Assembly: GCF_900638685.1 (NCBI RefSeq)
Contig: NZ_LR134533.1
Location: 1,178,001-1,242,000, forward strand
DNA from: Neisseria weaveri
GTDB lineage: Bacteria > Pseudomonadota > Gammaproteobacteria > Burkholderiales > Neisseriaceae
DNA length: 64,000 nucleotides
Direction of reading: 5' to 3'
Made by a program: the position numbers and the translations under genes. This document shows positions 56,902-64,000 of the stretch, piece after piece. Within the stretch, counting starts at the first letter, position 1. Each line of letters opens with the position of its first letter. The notes under the pieces were generated by a model. It saw only the letters and a program-made list of their open reading frames with translations. It had not been told where the DNA came from and ran no database searches.

Positions 56902-59811
56902 ATGCAAAACATCAAAAACAATCAATTGGAAAATACAAATAGGCCGTCTGAAAACGAGTTTCTGCAAAGCAAAAACCTTTCAGACGGCCTGAAATCCCTT
57001 TCCCCAAGCAAACCGCGCTACCGCCTAACCAAACTCGGCGAACAAATGGCACGCCTTCCCATCGACCCTAAAGTCGCCCGCATTCTGCTGTCGGCACAAA
57101 AGCACGACTGTATGGCGGAAATACTCGTTATCGTGTCCGCCCTGTCGATTCAAGACCCGCGCGAACGGCCGCTTGAAGCCCGCGAGGCTGCTCAAAAAGC
57201 GCACGAACGTTTTACCGATAAGCAGTCCGATTTCCTCGCCTACCTCAATATTTGGGACAGCTTCCAGCGCGAGCGCGACAAAGGTTTGTCTAACAAACAA
57301 CTGGTGCAATGGTGCCGCCAATATTTCCTTTCCCACTTGCGTATGCGCGAGTGGCGCGAACTGCACCACCAGCTCGCCGACATTGCCGTGGAAATGGGCT
57401 TTACCACCAAAGAGCAGGCTTTCAGACGGCCTCCTGCACAAGAGCAGCTGAGGCCGTCTGAAAACGCCGGCGACCAAGATTTATCTGCCAAACTCAAACA
57501 AAAACAATTAGATAAAAAACAGCATCGCGCCCATATCCGCGCCACCAAAGAAGCGGGCTACGAACAAATCCACCGCGCCTTGCTGACCGGCCTGATTGCC
57601 AATGTCGGCATGAAATCGCCCGACGGCCACGACTACACCGGTGCGCGCGGCGCGCACTTTCATTTGTTCCCTGCCTCCGCCCTGTTCAAATCCAAACCCA
57701 AGTGGGTAATGGCCGCCGAACTCACCGAAACCACTCGCCTTTATGCCCGCGATGTCGCCGCCATCCAGCCCGAATGGATCGAGCAGGAAGCCCCGCATCT
57801 CGTGCGCTACCACTATTTCGAGCCTCATTGGGAGCAGAAACGCGGCGAAGTTGTCGCCAGCGAACGCGTTACCCTCTATGGGCTTACCGTACTGCCGCGC
57901 CGCCCAGTCGCCTACGGCAAAGTCGCCCCCGAAGAAGCCCGCGAAATCTTTATCCGCAGCGCACTGGTGACGCAGGAATGCAATCTTCAGACGGCCTTTT
58001 TTATTCACAACAAAAAACTGATTAAAGAAATCAGCGAGTTGGAACACAAATCGCGCAAGCAGGATGTGTTGGTGGACGAAGAAGCCTTGTTTGAGTTTTA
58101 CAACCAGCGTTTACCGCAGTTTTATGAGCCGTCTGAAAAGGTAGGTCGGGCATCTCTGCCCGACAATACAGGCCTGTCTGAAAGTGCAGAAGCAGAAAAC
58201 GTAGGTCGGATTCTCGAATCCGACAAAACCAAAACCGTAAGTCCCCAGCCCGACAACACCGCCCCCGTTTCAGACGGCCTTTCAGGTAGCCCCAAGCACA
58301 CAGGCCGTCTGAAAAAACCATTGCCCCTTGCCGACATCCGCACCTTCCAAAGCTGGCTTAAAACCGTCGAGCACGACAACCCGCACCTGCTGTTCCTCAC
58401 CCGCGAAGACCTCATGCAGCACGCCGCCGCGCACATCACCGAAGAGCAGTTTCCGCCCCATTGGAAAAACGCCGACGGCAAATTCAAACTCAGCTACCGC
58501 TTCGAGCCGCACCACCCGCTAGACGGCGTAACCCTCACCCTGCCGCTCACCGTGCTCAACCGCCTCCACGCCCCCGCCCTCGAATGGCTCGTGCCCGGCA
58601 TGTTGCGCGAAAAACTACAACTGCTTATCAAAGCCCTGCCCAAACAAATCCGCCGCATCTGCGTGCCCGTGCCCGACTTCATCACACAATTTTTAGAAAG
58701 CAACCCCAACCGCCAAGAGCCGATCATCCCCCAGCTTGCCCGCTTTATCGCCAAAACCGCCGGCGACATGCGCCTGCTCGAGCAAATCGACCAAGACGAA
58801 TGGAGCGCATTCAAACTGCCCGAGCACTGCTATTTCAACCTCCGCATCATCGACGACGGCGGCCAAGAGCTTGCTACTGGCCGCGATTTAGCCAAACTCC
58901 AACAAGAGCTAGGCCAAGCCGCCGCCGTAACCTTCCGCGACAACACCCAAGAATTCGAGCGCGACAACCTCACCAACTGGGACATCGGCACCCTGCCTGA
59001 AAGCATCAAATTCGCCCGCGGCAAACAACAGCTCACCGGCTACCTCGGCCTGCAAAAAGAAAAAAACGGCAGCATCGCCCTGCGCCTGTTCGACACCCCC
59101 GAGGCCGCCGAACAAGCCCACCGCCAAGGCGTGATCGCCCTCATGCAGCTCCAGCTCAAAGAGCATATGAAAGACCTGAACAAAGGCATACAAGGCTTCA
59201 CCCAAGCCGCCATGCTGCTCAAACACATCAGTGCCGACACCCTGCGCGACGACCTCACCGCCGCCATCTGCGACCGCGCCTTTATCGGCGACGACGAGTT
59301 GCCCCGCAGCGAAAAAGCCTTCAAAGAACAAATCAAACGCGCCCGCAGCCGCCTGCCCGCCGTTAAAGAAGCCATGAGCCGCTACCTGCAAGACACCGCC
59401 GCCGCTTACGCCGAACTCAACGGCAAACTCGGCAAACACCCGCTCACCTACCTGCTGCGCGAACGCACCCAAACCCTGCTGTCTGCCGGATTCGCCGGCC
59501 GCACCCCCTGGAGCCAATGGCCGCGCCTACCTGTCTACCTCAAAGCCATGACCCTGCGCATGGAAAAATACAGCGCCAACCCCGCCCGCGATGCCGCACG
59601 CGAAGCCGATATTCAAGAGTTGGAACAGATGTGGCAAGACAAAGTGCAATCACTTTTGAAACAAAATCAACCCGTTTCAGACGGCCTCAAGATGTTTAAG
59701 TGGCAAATAGAAGAACTGCGCGTGTCGCTGTTTGCGCAGGAGTTGAAAACGCCGAGTCCGGTGTCGGTGAAGCGGTTGTTGAAGGAGTGGGATAGTTATA
59801 GAAATTTATGA
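56902..59811 (+). pseudogene. hrpA: hrpA 3' part: HrpA ratchet, OB-fold and C-terminal region
   Basis: 969 residues in open frame matching HrpA from YRLTKLGEQMARLPIDPKVA to IEELRVSLFAQELKTPSPVS at the end. This is the helicase-associated (HA2), OB and DUF3418 regions. The first 40 residues (MQNIKNNQLENTNRPSENEF) are not HrpA-like and include translated DUS. Without the 469-residue core at 47.5 kb it cannot be a helicase alone. Two linker regions are swollen by DUS and REP-like sequences (about 57418-57490 and 58126-58320). The absence of stops over 2.9 kb suggests recent splitting or retained function as a separate chain. No good ribosome site is seen before the ATG. Confidence 0.85.
58126..58320 (+). 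repeat. Linker in hrpA built from mixed DUS and REP-like palindromes
   Basis: In frame: GAGCCGTCTGAA (58126-58137), a GTAGGTCGGGC...GCCCGAC palindrome (58141-58164), GGCCTGTCTGAA (58171-58182), a GTAGGTCGGATTC...GAATCCGAC palindrome (58201-58224), an inverted AG-DUS (58269-58280), an inverted GGGCTACCTGAA resembling the Eikenella dialect (58281-58292), and an AG-DUS (58302-58313). Confidence 0.85.
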
Positions 59812-59883
59812 TTTTCAATACGATAAGAAAATTAGTTTGAATTTTAGTACAATAGTCAATAATCTAAACAGAGTAGCAATCAA

Positions 59884-60885
59884 ATGAAACCAACCTTCCA
59901 AACCAAACTAGGTAATATTTACCATGCTGATTCATTAGACTATATGCAAGAATTACCTAATGATACAGTTAATCTCATTGTGACATCGCCACCTTTTGGC
60001 TTAGTAAGAAAAAAAGATTATGGTAATGCCGATGCGCACGAATATTTAGATTGGTTCAAACCATTTGCAGAACAATTTCATAGAATTTTAGCTGAAAATG
60101 GTTCCTTAGTAATTGATATTGGGGGAGCTTGGCTAGCTGGACAGCCTACACGCTCCTTATATCATTATGAATTATTAATCATGTTATGCAAGGAATTTGG
60201 ATTCCATTTGGCCCAAGATTTTTTTTGGTGGAATCCAGCAAAACTACCTACGCCTGCAGAATGGGTCAATATCCGGAGAATTCGTGTAAAGGATGCGATC
60301 AATTGCGTCTGGTGGTTATCTAAAACGCCCTGGCCTAAAGCCAGTAATCGCAGAGTTTTAGTTCCATATAGTGATGCAATGAAAGGTTTATTAAGAAATG
60401 GCTATGATGCAAAATTACGACCAAGTGGTCACGATATCAGCGATAAATTTTCTGCCAATAACGGGGCTGCTATTCCACCTAATTTAATTGCTATTGCTAA
60501 CACCGAAAGTAATTCGCCATACTTGAAAAAATGTAAGGAAAAAGGAATCAAGCCACACCCAGCAAGATTTCCAATAGACTTGCCTGAAATGTTTATTCGA
60601 ATGTTAACTGATGAAGGAGACATGGTACTTGATCCTTTTGGTGGTTCATGCGTTACAGGAGAAGCCGCAGAGCGACTGAACCGTCAATGGGTTTGTGTTG
60701 AACTAGAAGAAAATTACATAGAAGGTGCAAAACTACGTTTCCCTGTTCATCATATACCCAAAAAAACAAGTAATTATACTATTTCTCACCCAGCTTCATT
60801 ATGGGGTAGCGATATAGACTTGTTTTCAAATAAAGAACAATTACCATTAGACGGTGGAAAAAGCAGACGGTCAGGAACTAAATAG
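59884..60885 (+). CDS. DNA methyltransferase, m4C-type, of a type II restriction-modification system
   Basis: A 333-residue beta-class amino-methyltransferase. Catalytic motif IV is IVTSPPFGLVRKKDYGN (about residues 33-49; TSPPF favours N4-cytosine methylation). A target-recognition region is in the middle (about 120-220), and AdoMet motif I is near the C-terminal side in MVLDPFGGSCVTGEAAERL (about 249-267). Motif order IV then I marks the beta class. It is AT-rich with no DUS, unlike neighbours. The HNH endonuclease gene begins 19 bases downstream. Recognition sequence is not predictable from this text. Confidence 0.9.
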   Translation: MKPTFQTKLGNIYHADSLDYMQELPNDTVNLIVTSPPFGLVRKKDYGNADAHEYLDWFKPFAEQFHRILAENGSLVIDIGGAWLAGQPTRSLYHYELLIMLCKEFGFHLAQDFFWWNPAKLPTPAEWVNIRRIRVKDAINCVWWLSKTPWPKASNRRVLVPYSDAMKGLLRNGYDAKLRPSGHDISDKFSANNGAAIPPNLIAIANTESNSPYLKKCKEKGIKPHPARFPIDLPEMFIRMLTDEGDMVLDPFGGSCVTGEAAERLNRQWVCVELEENYIEGAKLRFPVHHIPKKTSNYTISHPASLWGSDIDLFSNKEQLPLDGGKSRRSGTK

Positions 60886-60904
60886 GATATTTTAGGAAAT
60901 AATC

Positions 60905-61918
60905 ATGGCTGCAATACGTCAATCACAAATGATAAATATCTTACTAGATGCTATTCAAGCATCAGGCGGTAGCGCAATATTTTTAGGAGGAAATAGTAAA
61001 CCTTACAAATTTATCATTCAATTTCAAAATAATCGTTTTGAACTGTGGGTTTACATCTGGACAGTTACCCACGGAGGGGGGCAACGTTCGTCTAGGGAAT
61101 TCAGAATTCAAATGACATCTGTTGATTCTCCTTTGGCAACTAATCCAAATGGATATACTGTTTTAATGGGGTACTCTCCTGAACTAAGCGTGTTCGCCGG
61201 ATTTAGCCTTGAAAAACATAAAACATTTACTGCTGGATCGCCATCTATCCAGATTAATCTGAATGCACTTGATACAGGCTTACAAAATGGCTTTGGATTC
61301 TCCACCAAGGATAATAGTGAAATTGCAATTGGTATTCGTCCTGACCTATTTATTCAATATTGTTTGAATGCTAAAGCATTACATGAGACTGGTAATATAG
61401 AAATTCTTCCTATATTAGTTAATTCCATCGAGAATAATACAAATGAAGAAATTTCTACCGAAATAGAAAAGGAAATAGAGGCATTACCTTTAGAAAGAAA
61501 ATTGATTGTGCAAAAGGTTCAGAAACTTTCGCGAGAATCTAAGTTTAGAAAAATTGTTATTTCTGCTTATGATAATAGATGTGCAATTTCTCGTATGCAG
61601 TTAAAACTATTAGACGCAGCTCATATCCTTCCAGTTGCGAGTAATATTAGTACTGACCATGTTACAAATGGCTTGGCTTTAAATCCAACCTTACATAGGG
61701 CTTACGATAATTCATTAATTTATATAGATGAAAATTTTGAAATGCAGATAAATCCAAATAGAAGGCAAGAACTGTATTATATTAACCAACTAGATGGGAT
61801 TGACTATTTAGAACAATTTGTTGGCAGAGTTATTTATTTACCGCAAGATAAAAATCAACGCCCTAATATTAATAACATTATCCAAGCCAATATATATAGA
61901 AATATTCCTAAAAAATAG
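60905..61918 (+). CDS. HNH-family restriction endonuclease
   Basis: A 337-residue protein. The N-terminal part (about 1-185) resembles a DNA-recognition domain with aromatic beta strands (FELWVYIWTVTHGGGQRSSR) and has no family I can name. The C-terminal HNH_2-type nuclease is CAISRMQLKLLDAAHILPVA (first His in AAHI), then NGLALNPTLHRAYDNSLIYI with the catalytic Asn and His. The position just after an m4C methyltransferase with AGGAAAT ribosome site makes it the cognate restriction enzyme. AT-rich and DUS-free, it was probably acquired together with the methyltransferase. Confidence 0.87.
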   Translation: MAAIRQSQMINILLDAIQASGGSAIFLGGNSKPYKFIIQFQNNRFELWVYIWTVTHGGGQRSSREFRIQMTSVDSPLATNPNGYTVLMGYSPELSVFAGFSLEKHKTFTAGSPSIQINLNALDTGLQNGFGFSTKDNSEIAIGIRPDLFIQYCLNAKALHETGNIEILPILVNSIENNTNEEISTEIEKEIEALPLERKLIVQKVQKLSRESKFRKIVISAYDNRCAISRMQLKLLDAAHILPVASNISTDHVTNGLALNPTLHRAYDNSLIYIDENFEMQINPNRRQELYYINQLDGIDYLEQFVGRVIYLPQDKNQRPNINNIIQANIYRNIPKK

Positions 61919-61949
61919 CTAGCGTAGTCTATATGCAATGATGATCCAT

Positions 61950-61981
61950 CAACACGTATGTGTTGTTTGAATTCAAACAAC
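61950..61981. repeat. Two overlapping inverted repeats after the endonuclease gene
   Basis: CAACAC-GTAT-GTGTTG (61950-61965) shares four bases with a perfect 20-base palindrome GTTGTTTGAATTCAAACAAC (61962-61981). The two hairpins would exclude each other. Confidence 0.75.
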
Positions 61982-62043
61982 TTTCTATGTACCTTGATAC
62001 TCTACTGGTGAAACTACATTAGTTAAGTTCATGAAAATGCTAT

Positions 62044-62084
62044 AGCCGTCTGAAAATTCTTACGATAAGGTTTTCAGACGGCCT
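62044..62084 (+). terminator. DUS-pair terminator downstream of the restriction-modification pair
   Basis: AGCCGTCTGAA (62044-62054) and TTCAGACGGCCT (62073-62084) with a longer 18-base loop and TTTC tail. Confidence 0.7.
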
Positions 62085-62123
62085 TTCTTACATGGGCACT
62101 CGTTAGCTGTGAATGTAACAAGC

Positions 62124-62312
62124 TTATTTATTCTCTTCCAACACAATGGGTTCGAAATCAAAGGTGTACTCCATAATTTCACCGGTTGCGACGTGCCTGT
62201 GGGCTTGCGGTTCGATTTTTAGATATTTGACCATGAACATTTTGTTTTCTGTGGGTTTGGGAACGGGAGTGAGAACACTTGTGATGAAACGAATGTCCGG
62301 CAGGCTGAACAA
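62124..62312 (-). pseudogene. Remnant of an unidentified gene (C-terminal part)
   Basis: An open frame ending HRHVATGEIMEYTFDFEPIV. It stays open upstream to a TAA at about 62412 without an ATG; the only start inside is a TTG at 62312. The sequence looks protein-like (NKMFMVKYLKIEPQAHRHVA), but the missing start and no ribosome site suggest the 3' end of a truncated gene. I recognise no family. It sits just beyond the restriction-modification module. Confidence 0.4.
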
Positions 62313-62552
62313 TAATGCTTCTACTTTTACTGTGCTGTTTTCTCCTGATTCGTTTGTATAGCCGGTATATAAGTTGGTAACCGGTGGGAGCAGGCATAGC
62401 CTGCGTGAAACTTAACACTCTATTGATGAATGCCGGCGATACGATAGTAGGATGGTTAATACATAGAAACAGTGAGGCCGTCTGAAAATTTGAAGGCCGG
62501 CGGTTAATGTGATTGAGGAAGCTAAGGTATATTTGATTTGTGAACATTTAAA

Positions 62553-62588
62553 AAAGCAAAAAAGCCAAGTTTGGAAACTTGGCTTTTT
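62553..62588 (-). terminator. Terminator after the second tRNA-Lys
   Basis: On the minus strand an AAAAGCCAAGTTT/AAACTTGGCTTTT hairpin followed by a T-rich tract, 6 bases past the tRNA. Confidence 0.9.
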
Positions 62589-62593
62589 AAATT

Positions 62594-62669
62594 TGGTGGG
62601 TCGTGAAGGATTCGAACCTTCGACCAACGGATTAAAAGTCCGCTGCTCTACCGGCTGAGCTAACGACCC
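62594..62669 (-). tRNA. tRNA-Lys (anticodon TTT), second copy
   Basis: A 76-base tRNA identical in every base to the tRNA at 23317-23392, here on the minus strand; CCA is encoded. Confidence 0.98.
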
Positions 62670-62681
62670 GATAAGATGTGA

Positions 62682-62710
62682 ATTATAGTTAAGGTTTTTT
62701 TTGCTGTCAA
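62682..62710 (-). promoter_or_regulatory. Consensus sigma70 promoter of the second tRNA-Lys
   Basis: Minus strand TTGACA (62710-62705), a 17-base spacer and TATAAT (62687-62682), 13 bases before the tRNA. The -10 flank AACTATAATTCACA is shared with the other tRNA-Lys promoter. Confidence 0.92.
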
Positions 62711-62836
62711 CGCTTTTTTGTAAAATTTTTTACGGGAACGGAATATCGGCGTTTGTGTCAAAATGAATGATGTTATACTCGGCGCGTCTGCGGTTGGAAT
62801 AACGGCGGATTTGTTTGAAAGTTATGGAGAATATTA

Positions 62837-63229
62837 ATGATGAAAAAATTTCTTTTTGCAGCCGTTGCGGTTGCAGGTTTGGCTGCTTGTTCTAATGAAG
62901 TGAAACAGGAAGCGAAAGAGGCGGCTCAGGCTGTGGCTTCTGATGTTCGTGATGCTAAGGCTGAAGCGGCTTCGGCTGTGTCTGCTGCGGTAGATGCAAC
63001 CAAAGAGGCGACGCAAAATGCTGCGGATACTGCCAAAGAGAAGGTGGAAGCAGTGAAAGAGAATGCCGGTGATGCGGCTAAGGAAGCGGTGGACAATACC
63101 AAACAGGCGGCTCAGGCTGTGGCTGATTCTGCCAAAGAGGCGGTAAACGAGGCTTCTGATAAGGCTAAAGATGCTGTGGCTGCGGCTAAGGAAGCGGCTG
63201 AAAAGGCGAAAGACGCTGCAACCAAATAA
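62837..63229 (+). CDS. Lipoprotein with Ala/Lys/Glu-rich helical repeats
   Basis: A 130-residue lipoprotein. The signal is MMKKFLFAAVAVAGLAAC with lipobox LAAC (Cys18). The mature chain is almost wholly Ala, Lys, Glu, Asp and Val, with repeated 11-residue-like blocks such as AKEAAQAVASDVRDAK and AKEAVNEASDKAKDAV. This resembles LEA/apolipoprotein-type amphipathic helices or a coiled coil. A membrane-anchored spacer or stress-protective role is possible. A GGAG site precedes the start. It is followed by its own hairpin terminator. I do not assign a gene name. Confidence 0.8.
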   Translation: MMKKFLFAAVAVAGLAACSNEVKQEAKEAAQAVASDVRDAKAEAASAVSAAVDATKEATQNAADTAKEKVEAVKENAGDAAKEAVDNTKQAAQAVADSAKEAVNEASDKAKDAVAAAKEAAEKAKDAATK

Positions 63230-63296
63230 GGCTCTGCTTGCTGCAGTTTGCCGAAATAACGGCTAAACGTATCGGCTGATTGGCCGGTTGCATGAC

Positions 63297-63326
63297 AAAC
63301 CGCACACGTGATGTGCGGTTTGTTTT
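63297..63326 (+). terminator. Terminator after the lipoprotein gene
   Basis: An AAACCGCAC/GTGCGGTTT stem with loop ACGTGAT and a TGTTTT tail. Confidence 0.88.
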
Positions 63327-63426
63327 GGGTTGCCCGTTTTGATTTCAGACGGCCTCGGATACAATATTGTGTTTGAGGCCGTCTGAAAATTTATGGCGGC
63401 AGTATTTTTATCGGATAAGCAAGCTG

Positions 63427-64000
63427 ATGATTCAAAAGATATTTGACTGGTTCGAATCCTGTATCGACCCCTATCCCGATACGTTGCCGAAAACGCCCGA
63501 AAAAGGTTTGTGGCGTTTTTTGTGGAGCAGCATGGAAGGCATGCGCGGATGGATTGCGGTGTTGGCGTTGATGACGGTCGGCATCGGCATTATGGAAGCC
63601 TTGCTGTTTCAGTTTATGGGCAAAGTGGTCGACTGGCTGGGCCAATATACGCCGCAAACCTTGTGGGCGGAAAAGGGCTGGGCTTTGTCGGGCATGGCGG
63701 CGTTGATGGCGTTTGCCGTGTTGTGGCATTTCATTGCATCAAACGTGCGCCTGCAAACGCTGCAAGGCGTGTTTCCGATGCGTTTGCGTTGGAATTTCCA
63801 CCGTCTGATGCTGGGGCAGAGCCTCGGGTTTTATCAGGACGAATTTGCCGGGCGGGTTTCGGCCAAAGTGATGCAAACGGCGCTGGCGGTGCGCGATACG
63901 GTAATGACGCTGGCCGATATGGTGGTGTATGTGCTGGTGTATTTCATCAGCTCGGGCGTGATTCTGGCAGCGTTTGACGGCTGGCTGCTGCTGCCGTTCG
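63427..64000 (+). CDS. ABC transporter, membrane/ATPase protein, N-terminal part (cut by window edge)
   Basis: 191 codons starting MIQKIFDWFESCIDPYPDTL run to the right edge. Membrane segments at about residues 40-62, 88-108 and 155-190 and the pattern ASNVRLQTLQGVFPMRLRWN, then GRVSAKVMQTALAVRDTVMT, fit the permease half of an exporter-type ABC protein with a C-terminal ATPase expected beyond the window. The N-terminal 35-residue cytoplasmic extension is typical of the MsbA/YddA-like multidrug or lipid exporters. The ribosome site is weak. A single DUS lies 39 bases upstream. Confidence 0.85.
   Translation, partial: MIQKIFDWFESCIDPYPDTLPKTPEKGLWRFLWSSMEGMRGWIAVLALMTVGIGIMEALLFQFMGKVVDWLGQYTPQTLWAEKGWALSGMAALMAFAVLWHFIASNVRLQTLQGVFPMRLRWNFHRLMLGQSLGFYQDEFAGRVSAKVMQTALAVRDTVMTLADMVVYVLVYFISSGVILAAFDGWLLLPF

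Noticed and set aside
62412..62627. ORF over the second tRNA-Lys (MVEGSNPSRPTKF)
   Set aside because: Translation of tRNA sequence, not a gene.

Overview
The window is a chromosomal segment of a Neisseria species or a very close relative. The 12-base DNA uptake sequence (DUS) AGGCCGTCTGAA, the 'AG' dialect typical of many commensal Neisseria rather than the ATGCCGTCTGAA form of meningococcus and gonococcus, occurs dozens of times. It is often paired head to head as a transcription terminator and is also embedded in genes. The housekeeping proteins read as Neisseria orthologues. The species cannot be fixed from sequence alone.

From 1 to about 45.7 kb the window is mostly core genome. In order it holds: a partial 2-hydroxyacid dehydrogenase, DUF2061, FKBP, YjdM/PhnA, YccS, waaA, lysS, thiB, a HAD phosphatase, a small lipoprotein, glmU, glmS, speA, mrp, gpmA, a GNAT acetyltransferase, pgk, fba, a TlpA-like thioredoxin, a hypothetical gene, arsC, a DUF218 protein, tRNA-Lys, a second thioredoxin-like protein, hemJ, a CYTH protein, hemL, a LytTR regulator, rsgA, an M48 protease, truC, an RNB exonuclease, prfB, mutS, an AhpD-like protein, a Spy-like protein, a LOG-family protein, DUF1328, CsbD, polA and a membrane-anchored pentapeptide-repeat protein. 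Sugar-nucleotide supply (glmS, glmU), lower glycolysis (gpmA, pgk, fba) and haem synthesis (hemJ, hemL) are represented, mostly as single-gene units each closed by a DUS hairpin.

From 45.86 kb the accessory part begins: an IS5-family (IS1106-like) insertion sequence, then tRNA-fMet on the minus strand. Next comes the region of greatest interest. The helicase gene hrpA is cut in two (47535-48944 and 56902-59811) by about 8 kb of AT-rich DNA carrying three minus-strand genes. These encode a DUF4143 AAA ATPase, a 1659-residue protein joining a NERD nuclease-like domain, two kinase-like domains and an SF1 (Upf1/COG1112-type) helicase, and a 459-residue winged-helix protein whose start overlaps the helicase stop. 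The architecture resembles kinase-helicase anti-phage proteins such as Mokosh, but it matches no system I can name with certainty. The two large genes contain DUS-like sites of Simonsiella/Kingella, N. meningitidis and N. wadsworthii type, which points to passage through other Neisseriaceae. Directly after hrpA's second half sits an AT-rich type II restriction-modification pair (m4C-type methyltransferase and HNH endonuclease). Together 48.9-61.9 kb forms a candidate defence island.

The right end holds a gene remnant, a second tRNA-Lys identical to the first, a lipoprotein with lysine/alanine-rich helical repeats, and the start of an ABC transporter. Two further points of interest are a tRNA-fMet promoter whose -35/-10 spacer contains a complete DUS, and a prfB gene without the usual programmed frameshift.
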